A stretch of DNA of 64,000 bases from Caenorhabditis elegans (GCF_000002985.6 NC_003281.10:10416001-10480000), one strand, 5' to 3'; shown: positions 1 to 18,800, numbered from the stretch's first letter. Notes: generated by a model not told the origin, from the sequence alone. Numbers and translations are program-made.

Positions 1-54
1 CCACTGGACTCTCGCTCCTGGCTAACTGAAGTTAGTCACTGCGCCTATCAGTAG
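1..54 (+). CDS. Possible 3' end of an upstream gene (partial)
   Basis: Frame 1 is open from the window edge to a TAG at 52-54, giving 17 residues; the other two forward frames stop within about 27 bases. The stop is followed by a T-rich stretch and an acceptor-like TTCCAG at 133-138, just before the ymel-1 ATG at 151. A gap of about 100 bp followed by an acceptor is the usual arrangement inside C. elegans operons. The piece is too short to assign a family, and it could be non-coding. Confidence 0.3.
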   Translation, partial: PLDSRSWLTEVSHCAYQ

Positions 55-150
55 TAACTATTTTTCTCTGAAATCTCGGAAAATCTTTTTCTATAGATAT
101 ATAGAAATATAAATTTTTGTATTCTCTGAAAATTCCAGAAGAAAAAGCTT

Positions 151-5357
<5,207 letters not shown>

Positions 5358-5793
5358 TTTCTTCTTTTTTTTTCTTTAAATATTCTAAGTTCTGTACTTT
5401 TTCCTCCTTTTTCTGATTTTATTTCAGTTTAAGTTCGCTCGAAAATCTTAGAAAATCGAAGTTTTCGTGTAAATTGAGTGATTTTTTTCCTATTTTTCTT
5501 CCATCTTCTCGTCTACAGGTATTCATTCACCTATTTAGCATTCTTCTCTTTCCCCAATTTTTTCCCGTTTTTTCTCCGGTTTTCTCGATTTTGTACCAAT
5601 TTTCCTTGTAGGTTCTCAACTCTCTTCTCATAGTCCCCTGAGAATTTTGTGTCTCGATCGCTGTGAGACCACAAAATTTCCGGTTTCATCCTCTCTTTCT
5701 CCTCTGTGGTTGTAGCTTTCTAGATGTACGGATCTGTTGAATATAAATGTGTTTTTGGATTCTAGAAAACAATTTGAAAAAAAGAAAATTAAT
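5358..5793. other. Convergent 3' region, no gene seen
   Basis: Between the ymel-1 stop and the stop of the minus-strand 300-aa gene. T-rich and C/T-rich sequence that presumably holds both 3' UTRs. I see no coding signal. Confidence 0.6.
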
Positions 5794-7991
5794 TTATTGG
5801 CACTTCTCATTCAGAAGTCTCAAAAACATTTCACAAATTGAGCTGTTCTCCGAGATGACGTGGCACCGAGTGACGTCATCACTGCTCTCCGTGAACAAAA
5901 AGAGCCCATCAAAATTGTCGGCGCCGACAAAAAGACGCCACGTGTCGAAATCGTTAGCCGAAAAATGAGGGAATTCTCGGCGAAATGTGGCAAAATCCGG
6001 AACAATTGGCACAGGAAAACGGTGGAGCACAGTGAGCAGTGATTGGATAATTCGAGTGGATTCTGGAATAGAGAAAATGTGGGTTAGAAGGGGGCGAAGT
6101 CGACGACCACTTTCTGGGCGGAACCTAAAGCTAATATTTCTACAATTAAAAATTGTTTTTAAATGTCAAAGGAATTTCAATAGTCTGAATTCGAGCATTT
6201 CTTTGAAGCCATTAATAGGCGGAGCTTAACATACTCGACTCATCAACGAATTCGATTGATTTCACGTCCAATTCTTCGATCGCTTCGGAAAAATCGATTC
6301 TCACAGAAAAATCGGCTTCTGGGTATGGTTCAACACGTAAATTGGCGCCAATTACTGGATACGCGGTCGGATGAAGTCTGTAAGGAAATGGAATGTTTAT
6401 GGTTACAGTAATCTTTGGAAAGTCTACAGTAACCCTACAGTATCCTCCTATAGTGCAGCCAATTAAATGAGCTACCATAGTCTTACAGTGACCGCCGTTA
6501 GTACCACTACAGTAACCTTCAGGAAATCTTAATCCTACAGTATCCTACAGTACCCCTGCCCAGGATGTCGTCGAAAAACAATCAATTTTCGGTTTTTTCA
6601 GAGTAAATTGAAAAATGAGAACAACTTAAAAAAAATTTCCAATTTCTTTTGAAAATTCTTGTTTCCTCTAAAACAAATTGAAAATCGAATTTTGTATTTA
6701 TTTTCCCGTTTTTTTTTTTCAAAAATATTTCAAAACTTACAGTAGCCTTTTGCTTGGAACGAGGTTTCCTGTGAAAATGAGATTTACGGTGTCACTGGCC
6801 AAAAACGCCGAAAATGGAATTGCCAAGCACACAACTACTGTCGAATTCGGTCTGAAAATATGAGGAATTAAACTGATTTGAATGCGCAAACATTGGGTCA
6901 TTGGGTCCCGCCACGATCCACGTGTGTTTTGGGAACCGTGGCGCTACAACAAATCGTGGTGGGACCCCCCAAACTGGGAAAAGCGTGTGCGCCTTTAAAG
7001 TAGGTCAGATTTTTAAGGAATGTATAATTTTTTTTTTTTTTCGTTTTTTCTGAAAATTTTAGAAAATTTTTCGGGAATCTTCCCAGTATTTTTACAACTT
7101 TTAAAATAAATTTTCGAATTTTATTGTTCCCAAAAATTCCCCAATTACCTGATACTTTGCAGGATATTTGGAGAATGTGAATTTTCAAACAAAGTCCATC
7201 GAATCAATGTATTCGGAATGCCAATTGACGCCTGGATTGATCTGAAAATATCAATTTTTTAAATAGAAAATTAATTAATTAATTACAAAATATCAGTTTC
7301 CAATCGATTTTTGACTTCGAATCTGGTGATTACGTGGCGTTCGAAACGGGAAGAATCGATAAAATCAATGGAAAAAATCTGATTTTCAGTGATTGGAATC
7401 GATAATTCACAGTTAAGAGTCTGAAAGTTGAAAAAAATTAAAAAATGTTTTTTTTAATTGAATAAATATTACAAAGTCGTGAAAACCGACCACGTCCATT
7501 TTAAAGGCGCAGGCCATTTCTTCTGCTATATTGGGTCTCGCCACGATCTACACCAATTTATATTTACCACACGTGCCGAGACCCAGCTTTGGCGAAAAAA
7601 AATTAGTTGGTGTTTTCTTCCGGACGTGTAATAATAACCTTTTTTCGTAGAAAATTCTCAACAACTAGATTTTTTGGATATGTTTTTTTAAAATTTTAAC
7701 CAATAAAGGGCATGGCTTCAGGCTAATTTTTGGCGGGGAATTTAAATTTCTCAGAAAACATTTTGGCGGGAATTTATCAATTTTTGAATCTTTTTGAATC
7801 TCCGTTAATTTTCAAATAAAAATCCTCATGTTCCGTACTTCTTTGATATATTGCCGTCGTTTTCTGCAATTTTCCATCTGCTTGGGATCTGTGACCACCC
7901 GTAGTGACTCCTCTAAAATCGCCCGTTTTGCCTTGATTTGCGCCTCCATCACTCGAATCGCCTCCTCAATTTTCTCGTCGACTTCTTCCAT
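5794..7991 (-). CDS. Unrecognised 300-aa protein (6 exons)
   Basis: I do not recognise the family. Exons on the minus strand: 7839-7991, 7287-7420, 7149-7241, 6741-6851, 6235-6377 and 5794-6062. The sum is 903 nt with every phase agreeing, which strongly supports a real gene. The N-terminus (MEEVDEKIEEAIRVMEAQIK) is charged and helical, possibly a short coiled coil. The rest alternates hydrophobic and polar residues in a beta-rich way, with no membrane segment and no clear catalytic motif. The start ATG at 7991 follows an acceptor (TTCCCACAG) on the minus strand, and the prp-3 stop is only about 230 bp upstream, so it is probably a downstream operon gene. Exon 5 has a strong donor (GTATGTTAAG); reading through that donor would give a shorter protein ending at 6212. 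Confidence 0.75.
6902..6998. repeat. Dispersed GTCTCG / GCGCCTTTAAAG element, unit 1
   Basis: Holds an inverted pair, GGGTCCCGCCACGATCC and ATCGTGGTGGGACCC, followed by GTGCGCCTTTAAAG. It lies in intron 3 of the 300-aa gene. The same core words recur through the window. Confidence 0.6.
7495..7592. repeat. Dispersed GTCTCG / GCGCCTTTAAAG element, unit 2
   Basis: TTTTAAAGGCGCAGGCC is followed by GGGTCTCGCCACGATC and, inverted, CACACGTGCCGAGACCC. It lies in intron 1 of the 300-aa gene. Confidence 0.6.
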
Positions 7992-8220
7992 ATTTTGCGG
8001 GGGTTTCTAAACAGAGAAATCTGTGGGAAATAAATATAAAAATTACGGGAAAATATGCAAAATGGGTCTAAATTACAACAAAAAGTGTTAAAATTCTAAA
8101 AAAATCTTTTTAAAATAAAATAATGTTCATTTACAGTCCCTTGGCTCAGGGCTCTCCGGGCTCCAATAACAAAAAAAAAATATTTAGAAAAACGAATTAA
8201 AATTTTCCAGAGATGTGTAT

Positions 8221-11200
8221 TTAAGCAGTCGGTAGAATGTCTTGTCCCTCCAAAAGAACGGTGGTACTGTAACAGAGATCCCAGTATTGTGCAACTCCGT
8301 GCTTTTCGAAAAACTCGCGAGCCTGCTTCTCAAGTGTAGCCGTGTGAACGGTGAAATCACGGAAATTTCGACGCTTCACTTGTCCTTCCCAGATCTGGAA
8401 AATTTTTAATTTTTTTAACTTTCAAAATATTTTTGAAAAAAGATTTTCAGCTAAAATCTACTTTAAAAAATTGTTTTCGAAATTTCATTTTTTTTAATTT
8501 TTAATTTTGAAAATTCCACAATTTTCATAAATTTCGCGATTTTTCTACTTGGTTTTCGGTGAAAAAAAATTTATTAAAAAAAGGATTTTCTAAAGAAATT
8601 TCCAGCTAAACAAACTTCCTAAATTGAAATTTTAATTTTTTCAACTCAATTTTCAGTTTTTTTATTTGATTTGTTTTCAAAATTCTATAAAATGTATACT
8701 TTTTTAAGTTTTAATATTAAAAATTTCATGAAAAATTTCCACAAAATTTATTCAAAAATCCTGTAAAAATTTAGAATAATTTTCCTATTTTCTACAAGTT
8801 AAATCAAAAATTTCCTAATTTTTTTTACCATTTCACATAGATTTCTTTCTCCGGGAGCATCTTTTTCAGCGTCTTTCTTTTGTCCAATAATCTCATCAGA
8901 CCACTTGATTCGATTAATCATCAGATTTTTATAGAATTTCTGTTGTTTTGGACCACCTTCCACAACAATCACATTTTGAGCTTTATGCATCATAATTGCT
9001 CCACTCATTTGTAATTGTTTCGCATTTGTCTCCACTTTGAACTTTTTCGACGGATGGGCCAGTGATTTTACTCTGCAAAAAAAATTAAATTTTTGCTTTA
9101 CAGACGTTTTTTTTTGGATTTTTTTGGCATAAAATTCTATAAAAATTGTGAAAAAAAATGAAATAATTTTTTTTCCAATTTCTAGACTTTTTCATTTTCA
9201 TCACATAATTTAGGAAAAAAACGAATTTCCTCAAAATTCGAATTTTCGATTTTTTAAAAATCCTTTTAAATATTAATTTCGAGTTTTCAATTTAATATTT
9301 CAAAATGTTTTTAAATATTAATCAGTAATTGTAAAATAGTTTAAGTAAAATAAAATAGTATTTGAAAAAAAGTTTTAAAAACTCCAAAATTTCCAATTTT
9401 TGAAGAAACTAAAAAATAAATTGTTTAATATTTTTGGAGAGAAATTAAAATTTTCTATGAAATTTTAATGCGGGAATTTCAAATTTTTCGTGAAAAAAAT
9501 TGTTCGACGTAAAATTACCTATAAACCGAAACATTAACCGCCGTCGACGTATCCTCAGACAGTTTTTTCGTCTTTTTCGCGCGTTTCTGATCTTCGGTAA
9601 GCTTTCTCTCAGCATTCAATGTCTCATGTTTCTTCAATCTTTCAGCCATTTGTTTCCGAACTTGTGCTTCCATTTTCGTCGGATCCTGGATTGCTTCATT
9701 TCCAAGAACTCTCATTAAATTACTAATTTTGACTTTTGGCTCCGGAGCCTTTTCCAGTCCCAAACGAATCTTCTCTGTCTTCTCTTTCAGTACTTCCTTA
9801 CGATTTTGACGACGAATCTTCTTTTTTTCTTTTGTTGTCAAGTATACTTTCAGATATTGTTGAGTTAATGGCTCAGTGGGTGCTCTCATTGAAATCGGGT
9901 GCTCTACGAGTTCGGAAACTGTCTGTGAGTATCTTTCCATGTCGTTTTCCGCAGGGATTTCGTCGTAGCTGCAAAAAATTTTATTTTTGAGGTTTTCTAA
10001 GTTAAAAATTGTTAATAAACTCTTGAAATAAATTAATTTTCTTTTTTTTTTTTGGTAAAAAAACGTCCAGAAAGGCGGCCAATTTTTGGAAATTATTTAT
10101 TCAAAAATTGGAAAAAAAAAATCCAGTAAAAATTGAGTATTTTTCGCCACTTTTAACGAAAAAGCAAGAAAAAAATGGTAAAAATATAACTTGAAATTTG
10201 AAATTTCGAAAAAAAATTTTTATTTGTAGCTGCAGCTATAAAAAAACTTTTTGTGAAAAAAAATTTCAAGTTCAATTTTTACCTTTTTTTTGTTTTTTCG
10301 CTAATTTTGTAATTAAAATTTGCGCTTTTTGGCAAAAAAAAAAACTAAATTTTTGACACGAATTTTGTTCGCTATAAATTTCAAAAAACCCAAATTTTGG
10401 GGCTAATCTTCACAATTTCTTGCTCTGAACCAAGCTCTGAAGCAAAATATTTAAAATTTAATTATTTATATAAATTTACGCCGGGGTCGGCAAACCGGCA
10501 AACTGGCAAAATCGACAAACCGGCAATTGCCGTTCGACCAATTTTTTTTGTCGACAAATTCGAATCGGCAAATTGCGAGTTTACCGATTTGCCGGAAATT
10601 TTCAATTCCGGCAATTTGGCGATTTGCCGGAAATTTCAATTCCGGCAAATTGACAATTTGCCCATTTACCGGAATTTTTAAATTCCGACAATTTGCCGGA
10701 AAAATCGATTGCCGTTGACCCCTGCTTTACGTTCAATTTTTAAATAAAAGTAGCCTATTTTTTCCAATTTTTCGTTCCAAACCATCCCAAAAATCAAAAA
10801 AAAAAAAGTACTCACTTAACCTTATCCAACACCAACATATCCCACCACTCAATATCCGGTACCCCATTCTCCATTTTCGCCGTGCCCGTTGGTGTAACCA
10901 TCGCAAGTTTCACAGCCGATGAGATTCCCGTCGATTGTGCAGCCGATGAGACCTCATTCTGAAGCCTTTCGAGCTTTGCCATTGCTCTTTGCTTATTCGC
11001 AAGTTTCTCGAATTCTCCCTTCTCATGGAAATTGAACCCCCGGCGACGTCGATCTGCAGTTCTCGCCTGAATCCGTGGATCCAGATACTCGATGAGTTTC
11101 TCCGGTTCTTTTGATTCTTTTGTGATCTGTTGTTGAACCTTCTTCTCTGCTTGCTGAACAGCTTCTGGCAATGGAGCCATCACTCCGGCTCCCGAATTTC

Positions 11201-11982
11201 CAACCATCGCATCAATCTTTGCCATTACTGTAGTTCTTGCGAGCCTCGCTTTCAACTCTTCCATTCGACTTTTCTTATCCATTGAATGTGTCATAAGCAT
11301 TGTAGCTTCATCTCTTCCAAGCGATAAAGATTTTCCACCGGGAGCCACCATTTGTGTCTTTGCCTGAGCCAATGCGGCTTTTGGTTGAAGTGTTCCAGCT
11401 GCAATTGCCATTTTTCTCTTCGTCTCCTCAATCTCCTGCTGAGCCTTGTACATCATTTCCTTTGCTCGGAGTCGTTCTTCAATACTTTGCTCTGCAGGCT
11501 TTTGAGGTTCTGCTACTGCTGCTGGAACTGAAGCATCCGGCTTTCTCCGATCATCCGTCCGATCTCGTTTCCGATCACGATCCTCTCCGTCTCGATCTGT
11601 GCGAGTTCGTTTCCGTAGCTGTGGATAATGATCGCAAACGGCGGAGATCACTTTTCGCGCCTTTTGTGGGTCGGAGATTGCTTCTTGAACTCGATCCTTG
11701 AGCTTTTCGTAGTCATATCCTTTCTTCAGACATCTTTCGACTGCTTCGATTACCTGGAAATTTAAAATTATAGGATTTTTTTAGGTTTCGCCACGGAAAT
11801 TTGAAATTTTTAGGTTCATAAAAAATTTTTAATTGAGCAAAAAACTCTCAGTAATAATTTGCCGGGAAATTCAAATGTTCAAATTCGGAATTCGATCAAA
11901 AATTTATTTCAAGATTACCAACCTTGTCCTGTTCCTTTTTTCTGCTCAAATACTGGTCGCAAATGTCCTCGAGCTTTCCCAT
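8221..11982 (-). CDS. prp-3: U4/U6 small nuclear ribonucleoprotein Prp3 (PRPF3), 5 exons, 618 aa
   Basis: Spliceosome component of the U4/U6.U5 tri-snRNP that stabilises U4/U6 pairing. Exons: 11932-11982, 10816-11753, 9519-9968, 8829-9072, 8221-8394; total 1857 nt in frame. The N-terminal third is charged ([12 protein letters not shown]). The C-terminal half carries the PRP3 and DUF1115-type signatures: [12 protein letters not shown], then [19 protein letters not shown] and INRIKWSDE, closing with [11 protein letters not shown], all closely matching PRPF3. I see no obvious PWI domain at the N-terminus, unlike the human protein. The ATG at 11982 lies directly after a TTGCAG acceptor, so trans-splicing to the start codon is likely. 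It sits between the remodeller gene upstream and the 300-aa gene downstream on the same strand, a likely operon. Confidence 0.92.
10485..10722. repeat. CGGCAAATTG / CAATTTGCCG repeat cluster
   Basis: About 240 bp in a prp-3 intron built of short units such as CCGGCAAACTGG, TTTGCCGGAAATT and CAATTTGCCG, in both orientations and with local palindromes. Much more GC-rich than the surrounding intron. It looks like one of the dispersed worm repeats that amplify by local duplication; I do not assign a named family. Confidence 0.75.
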
Positions 11983-12824
11983 CTGCAAAAATTTGATTTT
12001 TTTTTCAATGTAGAAGAGTGAAAATGGGAATTTTTAACTGGAAAAATACTTTTTCAATTAAAAATCACTAAAAATGTTAGTTTTTGAGCAAAAGAACAAA
12101 AAAAAATCAACATCTTCAATTTTGAAAAAATAAATACTAGTTTTCAGTTTTTAACCTGGAAATATGAGTTTTTAAACGAAAAAATAAAAAAAATACAGCT
12201 AACAATTTGATTTTTCCAGGAAAAATTGAAATTTTTCGGCTGAATTTTTAAAAATTAATATTAAAGCAAAAAATAGATAAAAATTGCGACAAAACGCATA
12301 AAATAAATAAAAATTGAAAAGTGCGAAAAAAATCACCATATTCATTGAATACACCAAAAAAGAAGCAATTTCCGTCTGAATAAGTTAAAAAATAAAATAA
12401 AAATTTTAAAATTAAGGTGCCAATAATTTTTCACAAAAAAAAACGGAATATGCAATACTGGACAGAAAACAATTGTTTTACAAAGAATATTTTGGGATAA
12501 AAATGATGAGATTTTTTTTGAAATGTAGGAATTACAGAAAAAAATATATATGGATGAAAATAAATATATAAAAATTGAAATTTTGAAAAAAGAAACAATT
12601 GAGAACCAACGTTTAAAGTGTTTTGCAGATGGGATGATGGATGGAGATCACTAGTAATTGAAATTTGGAAAAAAAAGTAAAATTAATGAAAATGGGGGTC
12701 AAAAACCTGGAAAAATTGGCTGAAAATCGATAAAATCTGACTAAATCCGATTTTGTCCCCGCTTTTCCGTGAATTTATGAGGATTTTGACCATTTTTGGG
12801 TGAAAATGAACGGGAAAAAAGTGA
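11983..12824. other. Gap between the remodeller and prp-3, no gene seen
   Basis: AT-rich spacer of about 840 bp with scattered in-frame stops on both strands. I found no convincing exon. It is longer than a typical operon spacer (about 100-400 bp), so prp-3 may have its own promoter here. Confidence 0.55.
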
Positions 12825-15800
12825 TTAAGCAGATGTAGAAGGTTGAGATTCTTCCTCTTTTTGCTGCTCTTTTTCGACAGGCTCTTTCACAGCTTCATCT
12901 TCTTTTTTAGCTGCTTCTTCAGCATCAATTCCATTTTTCGAATCTCCAGAATCATCTTCCACGTCATCATATCGTCCACTGATCGCCGATGAAAGAAGTT
13001 TACTTAGATCACGGCCACCGCATTGTTCACCGCCTTCTTCTTCTTTCAGCTCACGGAGGGCGTCTGGAAAATTTTTATGTTATTTTTGATAAATTTTTGT
13101 TTAAAAAAATCGCATTTTTGACCGAAAAATCTCAAAATTTCAGCATTTTTTATGAATGGGAATTGAATTTTCTGGCAAAAAACGAAAATTTGCAATTATT
13201 TTAGTTTCAATAATTTAAAAAAAAAACGTAATTTTCAATGACAGAAATTTCAAAAATTTGAATTTAATCACATTTTTTTCCTGTAAAAAAATCAGAGTTC
13301 TTTGATTTTTTTTTTTGAATTTCTGGAATATTTGGACTTTTGAAAAGGTCGAATTTTCGAAATTTTCGGTAAATTTCGATTTCTTCTAACAAAAACTTAA
13401 AGTTTTCAATGAAATGTACTAAAATTTAAATTTTTTTGCTTTTTACGTAAAAATCGAGCATTTTTCGGGAAAAAATGTTGATTTTACCATTTTTGAAGAA
13501 TTTTCTGACAGAAATTCAAAATTTTCACTGTAAAGTTTATCATAGATTATATAAACTTAAAAATTTGAACTTTCTACACGAAAAAAATGTTTGAAATTCT
13601 TAATTTTTAGGACAGTTTCTGAGAAATGGGGCATTTATCTGAAAAACGTTGCATTTTACAATATTTGAACAATTTTTTGACACAAATTTCGAATTTTCAC
13701 TGAAAGCTTATAATAGTTTCGTTTAAAAATTTTGTAAAATTTCGAACTTTTTCGACCCAAAACATTGAAATTCTCAATCTCTAGGTCAAAACTGAGCGAT
13801 TTCCAGCTTTTTCCACCAATTCTCTACCTTCATCCAACTGTCCCTTGACACCATCGGTAACCTGTTTCTCCAATTGCAACTTCTTCTTCGCCAACGCCAA
13901 CATTCCAACTTCTACAGTACCCTTACTCACAAGCCGAGTGACATGCACAGGCTTTTCCTGTCCCATACGATGACATCTGTCCTCTGCCTGTTTATCGTTA
14001 TACGGGTTGAAATCAATATCATGAATGATGATATGATTAGCCGATGTGAGATTAATTCCAAGTCCACCGGCTCTTGTGGAGAGTAGGAATACGAATAGAT
14101 CCTTTGAAAGATTGAATTCATTAATCATTTCCTGACGATCAAGTACAGGAGTCTGTCCGTCGAGTCTTTTATATGAATATCCACGAATATTGAGATAAAC
14201 CTCTAGAATATCCAACATTGATGTAAACTGTGAGAATATTAACACTTTATCTCCTTTTTTCTGAATCTCGGGGAGCATCACATCCAACTGCTCACATTTC
14301 CCACTTTTCAGTGCAAGTTGCTCATTGAGCAGGAATTTACTCGTACATCGGAATCGTTCACACAGTTGATGGATCTTAATATCGGATAACCAGGCGAGAT
14401 CTTCTGACACGTGCTGCCACTTCTTGTCAGCGTAGGCTTTTTCTCTGAGGCACAGCATTTTGGCTATCTTATCGAGTTTTTGATCAGTGTATTCGGAACG
14501 TCGGAGTAATGGATGATTGGCTGCTTGACGGAGACGCATTAGGGATCCGTATGAGTCGCCAGACTCTTCAGATTGTTGGAGTCTGGAAATATGGATTTTT
14601 TTGTTTTTTGGCATTTTTAAAATACTTTTTTTTTAAAGTTTTTTAAAGGTTTTTTAGAACCGAAAAACCGAAAAAAAAATTGTATTTGAAGTATTTAGGG
14701 AGAAGAAAAGATAGTATTAAACAAATTTTTTCAAAGAGAAAAAAAAACGTCAAGCTAAAATTGTTACAAATAATTGAATTTTCAATGTTTTTTTTTTTCA
14801 TAAAAAGCAATAATTCTGAAATATTCCAACATTTTGGAATTTAAGTCAGTTTTTGCAGCAAAAAATTCAATTTGTATAGTAATGTTTTTCTGTAACTTTA
14901 AACAGGGTGAAGCTATACATTTTGCAAACTCAGCAAACTGAGATTTTAAATTTTAGTCAAACATATTTCGCTTTTTCGGTGATTTTTTTTAGAAAAAAAT
15001 CGCTCAAAAAACTTTGAATTTTTTCAAAAATTCATGATATATACTGTTTTTGATGAGAAATAACAGAAATAAATATTTTTTATTAGAGAAATGACTTATA
15101 GAATAAATTATAAAAATTGAACTGGTTCCCCGAAAAATTTGAAGTGAAAAAATCTATAAACTTTTCAAGAATCTCTCGAGAAACTATAGCTTTTCCCATT
15201 TTTCAGAGGAAAAATTAAATTTCACAACTTGTGAAAAACTTAAATTAAAGTCGATATATTCTCGATAATTCAAAAGTACAAACTTTAGAAAAAGCTTTTA
15301 GATTTTTCTGAAAAAACTGAAAAATCGATTTTTTTCGTTGAAAATTTCAATTTTTTTTTAAATTTGATTCGTGTTATAGCAATTTTTAAAAAATCAAAAA
15401 CTCACGCTTCAACAATATTATCATAGAGTTGCTTCTGCGGTTTCTTCATCTCCACCTCAATAATCTGTTCAGATTTCGACGGCAAACTTCCGAGCACTTG
15501 ATTCTTAAGTCTTCTGAGAATATACGGTTGTAGGATTGCCTTGGCCTCTTCAATTCTATCCTGTTGATACAATGCCTTATTTTTCGTGTCAAGTGCTGGG
15601 CCGAGTTGTTTGAAATGTTGAAGAAGATGAGTAATATCTTCACAATACTTATTGAATACTTTTGATAACACAAAATACATCAAAGAGATCAGCTCAATGA
15701 GATTATTTTGTAAAGGAGTTCCTGTTAATAGAATCTTCTTTTTTCCTTTAACTTTCATCAATCCTCTATAACGTTCGGAATCGCAATTCTTCAACATGTG

Positions 15801-18800
15801 ACCTTCATCGTAGATCACATAGTTTAGAGAAAAGTTTTTGAAGAATTTTTTGTCGTCCGATTTTGAGGTTACCATGTTGTATGTGGTGAGGATTACGTCG
15901 ATCTGAAAATTAAAAAAAAATTAAATTTTTTATTTTGGAAGCTAAAAAAATAAAATAGAAAACAACTAGTTTTCAATTTTACCAAAAATTGATTTCAATT
16001 AGAATTCTGTAACGCAAAAGCGGAAATTTTCGATGTCTGGCACGAAAATACGGTAATGGTCTCGTATCGATGAAATTTGCAATTAAAGGCGCACAGAATT
16101 TATAATTTAAATATATTCTGTCGTGTCGAGACCATGTACCGTATTTTCTTGATTAAAATCGTCCAATTTCGCCCTTTGCGCATATTCAAATCATGTCAAC
16201 TCTGAGAGAGAGCAGCTGTCAAGTAACCTGAGCAATGCGGCGCATTTATGTGCAATCAGGTGGCTCAAGAGATTGCGCACAAGTGGCTCAATGGATGTGA
16301 GCTTGTTTTCCGAGTAAAATGTCGCTGGTTCAAACCTACGCGGCCCCCATTATCTTTCCATCAAATGATTTAGGACGTCATTGGTGGCTTAGAATGGGGA
16401 AAATTGAATCGGTAGAATGTGATTTGTGAGTTGTTCACTGACACGTGGCAACTCGTATTCGCTACTTCCTACATTTTCATAATTAGTCAGTTTTCATTGG
16501 ATTTCTGTTATTTTTTGGTTAGATCTTCAAAAAGTTATCATTTTATTCTAAATATTAATTAGAATTTTTTCTTCATAAAAAGAATTCCTAAAAACAACGA
16601 AAAATTCTCAATTTTTCTGGAAAAATTTGATTTTTAAAATTCCTAAAAACACCCAGAAAATAGGAATTTAAATTTTAAACTCATAAAACACCGAAAAAAC
16701 ATTTTTAAAAAACCCTAAAACCGACAATAAAAGTTTTTTCAAAAGCCTCGAAAAGCACCGAAAAATATTCCAATTTTTTAAAATAAAAAAAACTTTCTAC
16801 ATTTTCATAATTGGCCAGTTTTCATTGAATTTCTCCTATTTTTTGATCAGAGCTTCAAAAATTTGGCTTTTTTTCAGAAGATTAATTTTAAAAAATTTCT
16901 TTCATTAAAAAATTCCTAAAAATCACGAAAAACGGGATTTCATGTTTAAAAAAAAACGAAAAATGCTCGATTTTTCTAGAAAAATTGGGTTCAAAAATTT
17001 CTATAAACAGCCACAAAAAATAGGAATTTAAAAAATCTAAAAACCTCTAAAACACCGAAAAATTGTTTTTTAAGCCTAAAAACCCCAAAAAAATATCCCA
17101 TTTTTTCTGGAAAAAAAAGCTCAGATTTTTAAAAAACGCACATGATCCTTTTGTTTCTTAACCCGATGCCTCAAATGTTTTCTCTCATCCTGACTTCCAT
17201 AATACGTGAGCAATTGGATACTCGGACACCATTTATGAAATTCTCCAATCCAATTCTCAATAGTCGATGATGGTACAACAATCAAATGAGGTCCAGTTTT
17301 TCCGATTTGTTTCAAATATGAAAGGAATGCAACAATTTGAATAGTCTTTCCAAGACCCATTTCGTCTCCGAGAATTGCATTTAAATCCTTATTATACATC
17401 ATAATAAGCCATTTAACACCGATAAGTTGATAATCATGAAGTGTACATCCTTCTTTGAGTAGCGGAAGTTGTAGAGGTCCTTCTGTACATCTTTCAAAAT
17501 CTTTGGTTACTGTATGTGCGTGATCTTTACAATCATCCAAAATTCTCGATAAAATTCCACGTTTTTCCAGAAATTCCATATAAGCTTCAATTGCATTTGT
17601 ACCACGTGTAACTCCTTTCATCTTGGCAACCATAGCTCCGTAGATCTCGAATGGGCGATTTGCGAGAACGAAATCTGCGATTTTATCGTTGATTCGAGCC
17701 TGTTGAAGGAGATCCTCTTTTTTTGCTTTATTAAAGAATTCTCGACATTCTTTTTGGTTTTTTGTTTCACCACGTTTCGCGCGACGCTCCTCTATCTGGA
17801 AATATTCGAAAAATTGATCAATTTACGCAAGATATTCAAATTTGCGAATGAATATTTTAAATAACGAAATTTCTATTCAATTTTCTCTAAATTTTGAAGT
17901 TTTTTGTAAAATTGAATAGTGAGAAATCGATGTTTTCAAATTTTTCAACTCTCAACTTTTCTCGGAAAAAAAGTAAATTGTTCATAGTCTTGAAATTTTG
18001 GTGAATCAATTTTAGAACAAACTTTCAAAAATTCTTCGGAATTTCCAATTTTCTAGCTTTAAAAAAACTAATTTTCCAGAAATTTCCGCTAGTTTTGAGC
18101 TAAATTCTGCAAAAATTGGAGTTTTCTAATTTTTCTAAAAGTATTTTTGATTTAAAATAACATGAAAAATGGAACTTTTGACCAATTTCCAGCTACGTGC
18201 ATAATTCTTCGGAATTTCCCATTTTCTAGCTCTTGGAAAATCAAATTTCTAGGAAATTTTTGTTAGTTTTGAACTAAATTCTTCAAAAAATGGAATTTCC
18301 TCTGATTTTTATGATTTTTTCTTGAAAAATGTAATTATTCTTCGAAATATATTTTTTGGCTCGAAAATAATTTGTTTTTTTTTTGAAAATTTCGTTAATT
18401 CCGAGCTAAATACTTCGAAAAAATGAAATTTTCTCTGATTTTCAAGTTTAAAAAACTCCTAGCTCGAGAAAAATCGAATTTTCCTGATTTTTTTTGCGTT
18501 TTTTCAATAAAAAACGAAAAAATTGAATTTTTGAGCAATTTCTGCTTAGATCGTTGTCATCATAAGGTTCTACAATTTTATTTCTATAGATCTCCGTTAA
18601 TTTCAGTCTAAATAATTCAAAAATTGCTATTTTCATATTTTTTCTGGCAAAAAAATCGAATTTCTATGAAATTTTCGATAGTTTTTTTCGAGCAAAATCG
18701 TTCGAATATTGCCATTTTTCACGATATTTTTAGCGATTTCTACATACATCACTGTCATCAGAAGGTGTCTCATCACCATCTGCATTCATATCATCTTCAT

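Noticed and set aside
5860-6042. Forward open frame (MAPSDVITALREQKEP...)
   Set aside because: It is the antisense of the last exon of the minus-strand 300-aa gene, whose splice phases agree; the forward frame has no exon context.
16277-16346. Functional tRNA gene
   Set aside because: The acceptor stem does not pair and the T-stem has mismatches, so only a tRNA-like relic is claimed.
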